Assembly (NCBI GenBank): GCA_022615215.1
Contig: JAKEHD010000565.1
Span: 1-9,618 of the forward strand
Direction of reading: 5' to 3'
DNA length: 9,618 nucleotides
DNA from: Blastocatellia bacterium
GTDB taxonomy: Bacteria; Acidobacteriota; Blastocatellia; UBA7656
Numbering within the stretch: position 1 is the stretch's first letter; each line of letters begins with the position of its first letter. Both the position numbers and the translations under genes were made by a program. Shown one piece after another: positions 1 through 5,968 of the stretch. The notes below the pieces were generated by a model that was given only the letters and a program-made list of their open reading frames with translations, had not been told where the DNA came from and searched no databases.

Positions 1-10
1 CATCGGATTC

Positions 11-67
11 ACCCCGCACATGGATCGTTTCCACGCGCTCTGAAATGGCGGCCTGACCGTGCGGGGT
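11..67. repeat. 9-bp perfect inverted repeat at the window edge
   Basis: The arm ACCCCGCAC (11-19) is mirrored perfectly by GTGCGGGGT (59-67), with 39 bases between. It lies just beyond the stop codon of the truncated S9 peptidase copy (78-80). The long loop and lack of a T-run argue against an ordinary terminator. It could be part of an element end or a chance match. The rest of positions 1-77 shows nothing else recognisable. Confidence 0.35.
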
Positions 68-77
68 TGCGTAGCGG

Positions 78-341
78 TTAGTATTCGTCGGCCCAGCTTG
101 TCGGCTCCACAAATCCGTGATTTTCGACCGGATATACGGCCACCTCCCAGTTCTCTTTGCGAAGCTCGATGAGCCGCTGCGCGAGCCGCACCGTGTCCTG
201 GAAATGAACATTCGTGTCGACCATCCCGTGACATATAAGAAGCGCCCCTTTCAACCCTTCGGCGAAATATATCGGCGAAGACCGCTTGTATGCCTCGGCG
301 TCTTCCTGCGGGATGTTCAGTATGTTCGACGTGTAAGGGTG
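78..341 (-). pseudogene. Truncated second copy of the S9 peptidase C-terminus
   Basis: Read on the minus strand, positions 341-81 give 87 codons in the peptidase frame, from HPYTSNIL to SWADEY, followed at once by a TAA stop at 80-78. They match the same segment of the complete peptidase upstream with one conservative change (Ile for Val at codon 10 of the fragment). The fragment keeps the Asp (GMVDTN) and His (ENHGF) parts of the catalytic triad. It lacks the nucleophile Ser, the propeller and any start, and the last 19 residues of the intact protein are replaced by the stop. It cannot be an active peptidase. It begins 5 bases after the stop codon of the small coiled-coil gene. It is a remnant either of a tandem paralogue or of a displaced gene end; which of the two cannot be decided from this window. 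Confidence 0.85.
81..341. repeat. 261-bp direct repeat, copy 1
   Basis: This segment aligns without gaps to 1091-1351 (constant offset of 1010 bases). I count 13 mismatches by eye, about 95% identity. Similarity stops sharply at both ends: at 81 next to the TAA of the truncated copy, and at 341 just past the stop codon of the small coiled-coil gene. In the coding frame 12 of 13 differences are synonymous. Confidence 0.92.
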
Positions 342-346
342 TCGGA

Positions 347-565
347 TTATCTGATAAGAGCTTCAGATTCTTCCTCTTCTCTCTGTGCAATGCCGAGATA
401 CCGGTCAATTTCCCCTCGCATCTGTTCGATCTGCGCAATGAAACCTTTTGACATTATTGCATAAGCCGCCGGAGATTCTTCGCGCTTCATCTCTTCGAGC
501 GCCAGTTCCAGTTCGGCAATTTTTTGTTGAGTATGTTCCAACTGCTTTCTGTTATAAATCGCCAT
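347..565 (-). CDS. Small charged coiled-coil protein, partner of the nucleotidyltransferase-like gene
   Basis: This is a 72-residue protein of unknown function. It appears to be nearly all alpha-helix: a first amphipathic helix (about residues 5-28, with I16, L19, L23, M26), a break around SPAAY (31-35), then a second helix (about 36-60, with I43, I46, M49, I53, L57) ending in an acidic tail (EEEESE, 63-68). No enzymatic motif, helix-turn-helix or signal peptide is seen. The ATG at 565-563 overlaps the upstream TGA as TGATG. A strong GGAGGTG ribosome site lies at 580-574, so the gene is real and translationally coupled to the gene before it. A GTG one codon earlier (568) would also fit. From memory, paired helices of this style occur next to or fused to antitoxin-type regulators, which makes a partner-binding or antitoxin-like role possible, but this is inference. 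Its stop lies 5 bases from the duplicated peptidase fragment. Confidence 0.75.
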   Translation of the reverse strand: MAIYNRKQLEHTQQKIAELELALEEMKREESPAAYAIMSKGFIAQIEQMRGEIDRYLGIAQREEEESEALIR

Positions 566-1008
566 CACATTTTCACCTCCACAATCCCCACGCGCTTATT
601 ATCTCTATTGGTTTGAAAGAACTCAATTGCTGTTTGCATTCGCCCGGTCCCTTCTCTGACAACTATAACGTCCAGATGTCCGCCTTTGAATACCCTGTTG
701 AGAGCGGCGCGATCCGCGATGATATACTGGCTCGGCGTGAGCGAATCGAAATCGGTGTCTTGTGAAACCACGATCACCAGATCAATATCGTTCGGTTTTG
801 GCCTGGCTGTAACAAAACTGCCTCCAATGATGATCCTCTCAACGATGCCGGAAGCGACGGCTTTTTCCACTAACTGTTTGAAGGTGGCAAAAAGGACGGG
901 CCTCCGATCCGAGGTATCGAATCGGCCGAAGCGGCTCTCTGTTTCGTCTAAAGTTGCGACATGAACTCCTGCCGGAAGATCTCCCTCAAGATCGAATTCA
1001 GGCAGCAT
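565..1008 (-). CDS. DUF6932-like nucleotidyltransferase-fold protein
   Basis: This 147-residue cytoplasmic protein has the minimal nucleotidyltransferase (pol-beta) signature: GGS at 62-64, a DxD pair at D74 and D76 (PNDIDLVI), and a third acidic residue at D112 in a following strand (HLDVIVV). All three metal-binding acids therefore appear intact. The short length, GSFVT...DIDLVI core and C-terminal GIVEVKM resemble the family I recall as DUF6932; this was not confirmed by a search. Minimal nucleotidyltransferases of this fold often serve in toxin-antitoxin pairs, for example MntA, which AMPylates a HEPN toxin. Here the partner is not a HEPN protein but the 72-residue coiled-coil gene that overlaps its stop. 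The start ATG (1008-1006) follows AAGGAAG and lies 22 bases after the S9 peptidase stop, so it may be read with that gene. The substrate is unknown. Confidence 0.82.
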   Translation of the reverse strand: MLPEFDLEGDLPAGVHVATLDETESRFGRFDTSDRRPVLFATFKQLVEKAVASGIVERIIIGGSFVTARPKPNDIDLVIVVSQDTDFDSLTPSQYIIADRAALNRVFKGGHLDVIVVREGTGRMQTAIEFFQTNRDNKRVGIVEVKM

Positions 1009-1030
1009 ACGGGCTTCCTTTCGCGCGCAA

Positions 1031-3565
1031 TTACCTTGCGGTCGGCATTCCTTTCTTCAAATTCGTCTCGAACAATTTGAATATGCGCTTGTACTCGTCG
1101 GCCCAGCTTGTCGGCTCCACGAATCCGTGATTTTCGACCGGATATACGGCCACCTCCCAGTTCTCTTTGCGAAGCTCTATGAGCCGCTGCGCGAGCCGCA
1201 CGGTGTCCTGGAAATGAACGTTCGTATCGACCATCCCGTGACATATCAGAAGCGCCCCTTTCAACCCTTCGGCGAAATAGATAGGCGAAGAACGCTTGTA
1301 CGCCTCGGCGTCTTCCTGCGGGACGTTCAGTATGTTCGACGTGTAAGGATGATTGTAGTGCGCCCAGTCGGTCACGGGCCTGAGCGATGCGCCCGCTGCG
1401 AAGACTTCGGGCTGAGTGAACATAGCCATGAGGGTTATGAACCCGCCGTAGCTGCCGCCGTATATGCCTATGCGCTTCGCATCGACTCCGTGCTCGCGGG
1501 CGAGCCACCGGGCGGCATCGACCTGATCTTCAAGGTCTTTGCCGCCCATGTGACGATATATACCGGTTCGCCAGTCGCGCCCGTACCCGGCAGACGCGCG
1601 ATAATCGACGTCCATAACCACGTAGCCGTTCTCCATCAAGAAGTGATGGAACATGTACTCGCGGAAATAGCTCGACCACCAGCGATGCACGTTTTGCAGA
1701 TACCCCGCGCCATGCACGAATATGACCGCAGGCCCTCCCCGCTTGAAGTTCTTCGGCTTATAGAGTCGCGCCGGAACCATCACGCCGTCGCGCGCCTTGA
1801 AGTTGATTATAGGCGGCTCTGTCCATTCGTAATTCCAGAACTCAGGCGCGGGCGATGAAGTCACCTTCACAGGCGCAGCGCCGGGGCGGTTGTCTTGAAT
1901 GTAAAGCTCAGGCGGACGGTTGCTGTAAGAGTAGACTATGGCCAGGCTCTTTTCATCAGGAGATACGGTTGCTTCATGACTTCCGGCAGCCGAAGTCACT
2001 TTGACTCGCTCGCCGCCCTCAGCCGACATCACATAGAAGTGCCGCTCGCCCGGATGGACTTCGCTCGTAGTGAGAAAGAACCGGCTCTTGTCGTCCGACA
2101 GTTCGACGCCCGTCACTTCCCATTTGCCGGAGGTGAGCGGTCGAGGCTGGCCGCCGTCGTAAGAGAGGGCATAGAGGTGCGCGTAGCCGTCGCGTTCGGA
2201 TTGAAAATAGATATGGCGGTCGTCCTTCATCCACCCGAAGGTGAACGCGCCGAGTCGGCCTATCCATGAATCGTCGTGCTCGCTGAAGAGCGGGCGCGTC
2301 TTTCCGGTAGAGGGGTCGAGCGCAAGTATCCATCTATCCTTGTTGTCGGAGGCGCGCGCCTGCATGACGGCTTTCGTCCCGTCTTCTGACCATACGGGGG
2401 GAAAGAGTTGCACGTCGCGTTCGCGCGGCCCTGATTCCTGCCGGGGTGCGGAGGAGAAGACCTGCTGGGGTGCTGGCTTCATGTCTCCTCTGCTCCCCTG
2501 CTCCTCTGCTCCCTTGCTCCCCTGCATGAGCGAAGCGGCCCCTCTGCTCCCCTGCTCCCCTGCTTCTTTCTGGCCGTGGTCGACCCATTTGGCTTCGCCC
2601 GTCTCGACGTTCAGAATGGCGATGCGCGACTTCGACTGGCTGTCGCCCACTTTGGTGCGACTCGGTATCTCTTCGGCGTAAGAAGATTCGGTCACATAGT
2701 TCGGCACTACAGTGTTCTTCGCGCCTTCTTCCTGTTCGACGACGCTTGCTATGACGTATTTTTCATCGGGCGAGAGTTGAAGGCTCGCGACCCTCTGCCG
2801 GGGCTTGAGTTGAAAGGGTTTGCGCGGGTTTTCGCGCTTGCGTTTCTCTTCGTCTTGTTGCCGCCTCTCGGCGCGGCGTTTTACGGCCTCGATCAATTCG
2901 CGCTCTTCTTTTTTGAGATACTCCTGGCTTTCTGTGCCGCGCCTCTCTTCTCCTCTGCGCTCGGCCTGTGCGCCTCCGCCGGGCATGCGTATATCGGTCA
3001 TCTGAGTGATGGAACCTGAGTCGAGCGACATCATGAAGAGATTATTCGAGTTCGTAAAATATATGCGCCGCTGATCTTTTGTGAATCGGGGATTCGATTC
3101 ACGATCCGTCGTGCTTGTGATTTGCCGACGGCGGCCCGCCGCATGGTCGTAAAGGAAGAGGTCTCCCTCATCGCCGAAGAGAGTGAGCTTTTTATCTTTC
3201 GATTGCTCGCCGCCCGTCGGGGGCGCGTTTTCGGCCTCCTGCTCGGAGAGTTTTCTGAGACCCGTGCCGTCGCGGTTTACCGTGTAAGTGTCGAAGTCTG
3301 CGTCTCTCGGCTCGTTTGCCTGCTTCCATTGAAAGTATATGCGCTGGCTGTCGGCCGCCCAACGGACGGCGCGCGGCCCGTAGCCTGTGAGTTCCGTCCC
3401 ACGCATTATGTTGTCTATTGTGAGATCGAATCTCTTTGCGGCGGATTCAGAGGGCTTGCTCGAAGGCTTTTGCGCCGCCGTCGCTTGAGCGAATTGCCCC
3501 GCTGCGAGAACAGCTATCAGGAAGAAAAAGGCGCTTCGTTTGCACAACGCTTTAAAGTCGTTCAT
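1031..3565 (-). CDS. Secreted S9 (prolyl oligopeptidase / DPP IV-like) serine peptidase
   Basis: This 844-residue exported peptidase has, in order, a signal peptide (about 1-30: KR, then a hydrophobic stretch, then AQATAAQ), a beta-propeller of PD40/DPP IV-like repeats (about 40-590) and an alpha/beta-hydrolase domain (about 595-844). The oxyanion motif HGAGY is at about 618-622. The catalytic triad is Ser705 (GGSYGG), Asp780 (GMVDTN) and His813 (ENHGF), with family-typical spacing. Enzymes of this family cut short peptides, often after Pro or Ala; the specificity here is not predictable. Two low-complexity inserts interrupt the propeller: a long charged helix (about 190-247) and a Gly/Ser/Arg/Glu-rich stretch encoded by an 8-bp tandem repeat (about 335-361). 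I chose the second ATG (3565) because GGGAGGAG precedes it and contains no such signal before the first ATG (3577), which would add four residues. The peptide transporter lies upstream on the same strand. The last 114 residues include the segment duplicated at 81-341. Confidence 0.95.
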   Translation of the reverse strand: MNDFKALCKRSAFFFLIAVLAAGQFAQATAAQKPSSKPSESAAKRFDLTIDNIMRGTELTGYGPRAVRWAADSQRIYFQWKQANEPRDADFDTYTVNRDGTGLRKLSEQEAENAPPTGGEQSKDKKLTLFGDEGDLFLYDHAAGRRRQITSTTDRESNPRFTKDQRRIYFTNSNNLFMMSLDSGSITQMTDIRMPGGGAQAERRGEERRGTESQEYLKKEERELIEAVKRRAERRQQDEEKRKRENPRKPFQLKPRQRVASLQLSPDEKYVIASVVEQEEGAKNTVVPNYVTESSYAEEIPSRTKVGDSQSKSRIAILNVETGEAKWVDHGQKEAGEQGSRGAASLMQGSKGAEEQGSRGDMKPAPQQVFSSAPRQESGPRERDVQLFPPVWSEDGTKAVMQARASDNKDRWILALDPSTGKTRPLFSEHDDSWIGRLGAFTFGWMKDDRHIYFQSERDGYAHLYALSYDGGQPRPLTSGKWEVTGVELSDDKSRFFLTTSEVHPGERHFYVMSAEGGERVKVTSAAGSHEATVSPDEKSLAIVYSYSNRPPELYIQDNRPGAAPVKVTSSPAPEFWNYEWTEPPIINFKARDGVMVPARLYKPKNFKRGGPAVIFVHGAGYLQNVHRWWSSYFREYMFHHFLMENGYVVMDVDYRASAGYGRDWRTGIYRHMGGKDLEDQVDAARWLAREHGVDAKRIGIYGGSYGGFITLMAMFTQPEVFAAGASLRPVTDWAHYNHPYTSNILNVPQEDAEAYKRSSPIYFAEGLKGALLICHGMVDTNVHFQDTVRLAQRLIELRKENWEVAVYPVENHGFVEPTSWADEYKRIFKLFETNLKKGMPTAR
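1091..1351. repeat. 261-bp direct repeat, copy 2 (inside the intact peptidase gene)
   Basis: This is the partner of 81-341, in the same orientation. It encodes residues HPYTSNIL to SWADEY of the complete peptidase, after the catalytic Ser and including the Asp and His. Here the reading frame continues for 19 more residues to TAA at 1033-1031, whereas copy 1 stops at once. Confidence 0.92.
2484..2564 (-). repeat. 8-bp tandem repeat array inside the peptidase gene
   Basis: On the minus strand the unit GCAGGGGA (variants GCAGAGGA, GCAAGGGA) occurs about three times, then a 17-18 base spacer, then about five more times. Three 8-bp units make 24 bases, so the array reads as an 8-residue peptide period close to EQGSRGAG and keeps the frame open. 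It lies in a propeller loop at about residues 335-361. Similar GGGAGCA-type arrays are usually intergenic in other bacteria, as far as I recall. Copy-number changes that are not multiples of three would shift the frame. Confidence 0.85.
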
Positions 3566-3567
3566 CA

Positions 3568-3575
3568 CTCCTCCC
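3568..3575 (-). promoter_or_regulatory. Ribosome binding site deciding the peptidase start
   Basis: GGGAGGAG on the minus strand, followed two bases later by the ATG at 3565 (four bases if GGAGG is taken as the core). It overlaps the alternative ATG at 3577 and so cannot serve that one, which favours the downstream start. Confidence 0.6.
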
Positions 3576-3628
3576 ATTTATCTTTTGCTCGCCGGCCGGA
3601 TATCGGCGATCTAAAGGCGCAAAATGCC

Positions 3629-3679
3629 GAACGCCGGATGATGAATAACCGGTCGCCCGGCATTCATCATTCGGCGTTC
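3629..3679. repeat. 18-bp inverted repeat (hairpin) between transporter and peptidase genes
   Basis: The left arm 3629-3646 (GAACGCCGGATGATGAAT) pairs with 3662-3679 (ATTCATCATTCGGCGTTC), with one mismatch that would be a G-U pair in one RNA strand. The 15-base loop contains a further CCGG...CCGG self-complement. It lies after the transporter stop and before the peptidase start, both on the minus strand. On that strand the hairpin is followed only by a weak ATTTT, so it may end or attenuate transporter transcription, or stabilise the mRNA. It also looks like an interspersed intergenic repeat. The remainder of 3566-3713 shows no gene. Confidence 0.7.
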
Positions 3680-3713
3680 AAAGTCCCTGTCAAGCGGCTG
3701 TGACCATTCGCCA

Positions 3714-5600
3714 TCAAACTCCGGGCATGGCTTTCTTCAATGGCTTCAACAGCAGGAACAATACCACTGCCATCACAAGCGCCATCGCGCCTAGCACCGC
3801 GAAGAAGGTCGATTGCATCCACTGATCCCAGAAGACGCCTATCATAGTCAGCTTGTTGCCCGCGGCCGTTGCGACAAACCAGCCTCCCATCATCAGCCCG
3901 CGCATCCTTATAGGCGCGACTTTGGAGACCAGCGCAAGCCCCATCGGCGAAAGCATCAACTCGCCAAGCGTCACCACCGCGTATGAGAGTATCAGCCAGA
4001 AGGGCGACACCAGGAAGAGATAGGCATATCTCAGGGTTACGGGATTGTGCCTCGCGGCTTCGTCTGCGCTGAGTACCCTGCTGACAGCATCCGATAGCTT
4101 CTCTTCTCCTGTGAATGTTTTATCTCTGTGCGCTCGTATTTTGGTCAGCACATCGTCGGGAACGCCTTCGGTCCTGAGACTCTGCACAGTCCTTTCGAGA
4201 GCAGCGGAAAACCCTCCGCTTGCCAGCTCGCCGTCCTCTATCTTCGCCTCCTTCAGTTTGTTTTCAACATCCTGAGAAATGCCCTCTGATTTCAGGTTCA
4301 GCTTGATCGTCTCAAAGGCATTCGAAAAAGTTTTGTCACGGCTGAATTTCCTGTCTTTTACTATTGGCTTGTCTTCGGAGTCCTTGCTCTCGGCCAGCCT
4401 GGTCAAAACGCTTTCGGGAACGCCTTCCGTTCTCATAAAGTCCAGAGACCTTTGCGTCACCCTGAAACTTGCAGAAGCATAAGAGTCAGGCTGCGGCACA
4501 ACCGCTTCTCCGCTCTTTGCTGCAATGAAGAGGATGAAGAAGGATAGTCCCGAAAGCGTCATACCCATGGCCATCTTGGTCGGCGTCGAAGGTTCCTTTC
4601 CTCGCTTATCGAGCCATTGCCACATCCAGACCAGAGGGAAAGTCAGTGTGACGACCCAGAAAGGATTGATCGCGTTCGAGATGGTGCCGGAAACGTCCCA
4701 GTCGGTATTATCGTCCGCCCAATAGGTGAGCGTCGAGCCGTTTTGATGGAAGACCATCCAGAAGACTATGACGATCAAAAATATCACGAGCAGCGCGATT
4801 ATACGATTCCTTTCGGGCACTGCATCCATCGCCGTCTGACGAGGGTGCGGAGCGTTGGCGGCAAACATGCCGCCGGGCGTGGTGGGAGAGGTTCGCGCGC
4901 CTTCACCCTCTTTACTTTCCGTGTCGGCGGCGGAATCGCTTGCTGCCTTCGCCTGAATATCTGCCCTCTTCGGATCCTCGACGTGACTCTTGAACCACCA
5001 GAGAATGCCCACAGAGATCACCATCCCGAAAGCCGCGACTGCGAAGGCAGGGTGGTTTCCGACTCTGGATTTTACTATCTCCATGACTATAGGCGCGGTG
5101 AAGGCCCCAATGTTTATGCCCATGTAAAAGATGTTGTAGGCGCGGTCCTTGAGGTGGCTCCCCTCCGGGTAGAGATTGCCGACCATAGTGGAGACATTCG
5201 GTTTGAACAGGCCGTTGCCTATGACCAGACAGGTCAATGCGGCGTATACAACGGGCAGAGACCGGAATGAAAGCAGCAGGTGTCCCGCCATGAAGAAGAA
5301 CCCGCCTATCATTACCGCTTTGCGATAACCGAGCTTCTTATCGGCCAGCCAGCCGCCTATCAAAGGGCTTGCGTAGACGAACATCAGATAGTTGGCATAC
5401 AAGCCCGTAGCTTGACTGGCCGACCATCCGAAGCCTTCTTCGGCGTTCTGCATGTAAAGCGTGAACAAGGCCAGCATGGAGTAGAAGCTGAAGCGCTCCC
5501 ACATCTCAGTCGCAAACAATACATAAAGCCCTTTCGGATGCTTGTCGACTGTATGGCCTCCGGCAAGAGCTACCTGGGAATCCGCAGTCTTCATTGCCAT
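3714..5600 (-). CDS. POT/PTR2-family proton-coupled oligopeptide transporter with a periplasmic repeat insertion
   Basis: This 628-residue inner-membrane transporter of the major facilitator fold probably imports di- and tripeptides with protons. Family marks are the TM1 motif E32xxE35R36F (EMWERFSFY), GNGLFKPN with Lys133 in TM4, FYMGINIG in TM5 (158-165), FHQNGS after TM7 (284-289) and GELMLSP with Glu547 in TM10. I count 12 membrane helices. Between TM6 and TM7 (about 206-263) is a polar Ser/Glu/Gly-rich cytoplasmic linker with no hydrophobic helices, whereas many bacterial members have two extra helices there. Between TM9 and TM10 (about 364-520) is a roughly 150-residue polar insertion, predicted periplasmic and helical. 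It contains three related segments centred on RTEGVPESVL (390-399), KSEGISQDVE (437-446) and RTEGVPDDVL (476-485). This explains the length, since typical members have about 450-520 residues. The start ATG is preceded by AGAGGA at a rather long spacing of about 10-11 bases. The secreted S9 peptidase follows 148 bases downstream on the same strand. Confidence 0.95.
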   Translation of the reverse strand: MAMKTADSQVALAGGHTVDKHPKGLYVLFATEMWERFSFYSMLALFTLYMQNAEEGFGWSASQATGLYANYLMFVYASPLIGGWLADKKLGYRKAVMIGGFFFMAGHLLLSFRSLPVVYAALTCLVIGNGLFKPNVSTMVGNLYPEGSHLKDRAYNIFYMGINIGAFTAPIVMEIVKSRVGNHPAFAVAAFGMVISVGILWWFKSHVEDPKRADIQAKAASDSAADTESKEGEGARTSPTTPGGMFAANAPHPRQTAMDAVPERNRIIALLVIFLIVIVFWMVFHQNGSTLTYWADDNTDWDVSGTISNAINPFWVVTLTFPLVWMWQWLDKRGKEPSTPTKMAMGMTLSGLSFFILFIAAKSGEAVVPQPDSYASASFRVTQRSLDFMRTEGVPESVLTRLAESKDSEDKPIVKDRKFSRDKTFSNAFETIKLNLKSEGISQDVENKLKEAKIEDGELASGGFSAALERTVQSLRTEGVPDDVLTKIRAHRDKTFTGEEKLSDAVSRVLSADEAARHNPVTLRYAYLFLVSPFWLILSYAVVTLGELMLSPMGLALVSKVAPIRMRGLMMGGWFVATAAGNKLTMIGVFWDQWMQSTFFAVLGAMALVMAVVLFLLLKPLKKAMPGV

Positions 5601-5737
5601 AGTTAGCTAATCCTCTATTCTTGAATTTTGAAAGCGGGAGTGCGAAACTTCAGCCCACGATTGATCGCGGCAGAATCAATCTTTAGGAGTGTTGCCCTCG
5701 TCGGGGAACGCTCCCGAGGCAGCACAGGAAAAGAAAT

Positions 5738-5768
5738 TCTATACGAGCAGGGATTCTGCGGCAACCAA
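5738..5768 (-). promoter_or_regulatory. Weak promoter candidate for the peptide transporter
   Basis: On the minus strand, TTGGTT (5768-5763) and TATAGA (5743-5738) resemble -35 and -10 boxes, but the 19-base spacer is long. It lies about 138 bases upstream of the transporter start. This may be chance. Confidence 0.22.
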
Positions 5769-5913
5769 TTTGCAATGATATTTCAAGCTCATTGGCATGT
5801 GTGATCCGATATGACTGACAGAGATCGCAGGCTACTGGTTCGTCGAATGCCGCAAAACGAGCTTGGCAAGCCGCGATGCTCAGGCTACACTGAGCGCATC
5901 TGCAAAGATAATC

Positions 5914-5921
5914 AAGGGAGG
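5914..5921 (+). promoter_or_regulatory. Strong Shine-Dalgarno sequence upstream of an in-frame CTG of the GNAT gene
   Basis: AAGGGAGG followed by 8 bases and then CTG at 5930-5932, in the same frame as the ATG at 5969. The frame is open from 5912, after a TAA at 5909. No comparable signal precedes the ATG. A CTG start would add 13 residues; alternatively the site is fortuitous. Confidence 0.4.
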
Positions 5922-5968
5922 AATCAACCCTGAGCGCCTGTCAGGCGGGCCGGGACTCATTCAAGTCT

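Larger units (their letters stand above)
5601..5968. other. Divergent intergenic region between transporter and GNAT genes
   Basis: These 368 bases hold no convincing gene and separate two divergently transcribed genes, so both promoters should lie here. Visible items are a weak minus-strand promoter candidate (5738-5768), a small GC-rich stem around 5695-5718 (CCTC...GGGA-ACGC-TCCC...GAGG) in the transporter leader, and a strong Shine-Dalgarno sequence at 5914-5921. No clear plus-strand promoter was found. Confidence 0.5.

Noticed and set aside
60..100. Integron attC-like site at the border of the duplicated region
   Set aside because: GTTAG is present but does not fit GTTRRRY, and no paired RYYYAAC core box was found; no integrase gene is in the window.
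117..464. Open frame on the plus strand similar to one at 1127-1858
   Set aside because: Both are antisense shadows of the peptidase C-terminal segment; their similarity only reflects the 261-bp direct repeat.
347..1008. HEPN-MNT toxin-antitoxin pair
   Set aside because: The partner of the nucleotidyltransferase is only 72 residues, a coiled coil, and has no R-x4-6-H motif, so it is not a HEPN toxin.
2484..2564. CRISPR array
   Set aside because: The units are 8 bp and tandem without unique spacers, and they are translated as part of the peptidase.
2241..2681. Plus-strand open frame rich in Ser, Pro, Cys and Leu
   Set aside because: It is the antisense of the tandem repeat and propeller coding region; the composition comes from the repeat and there is no ribosome site.
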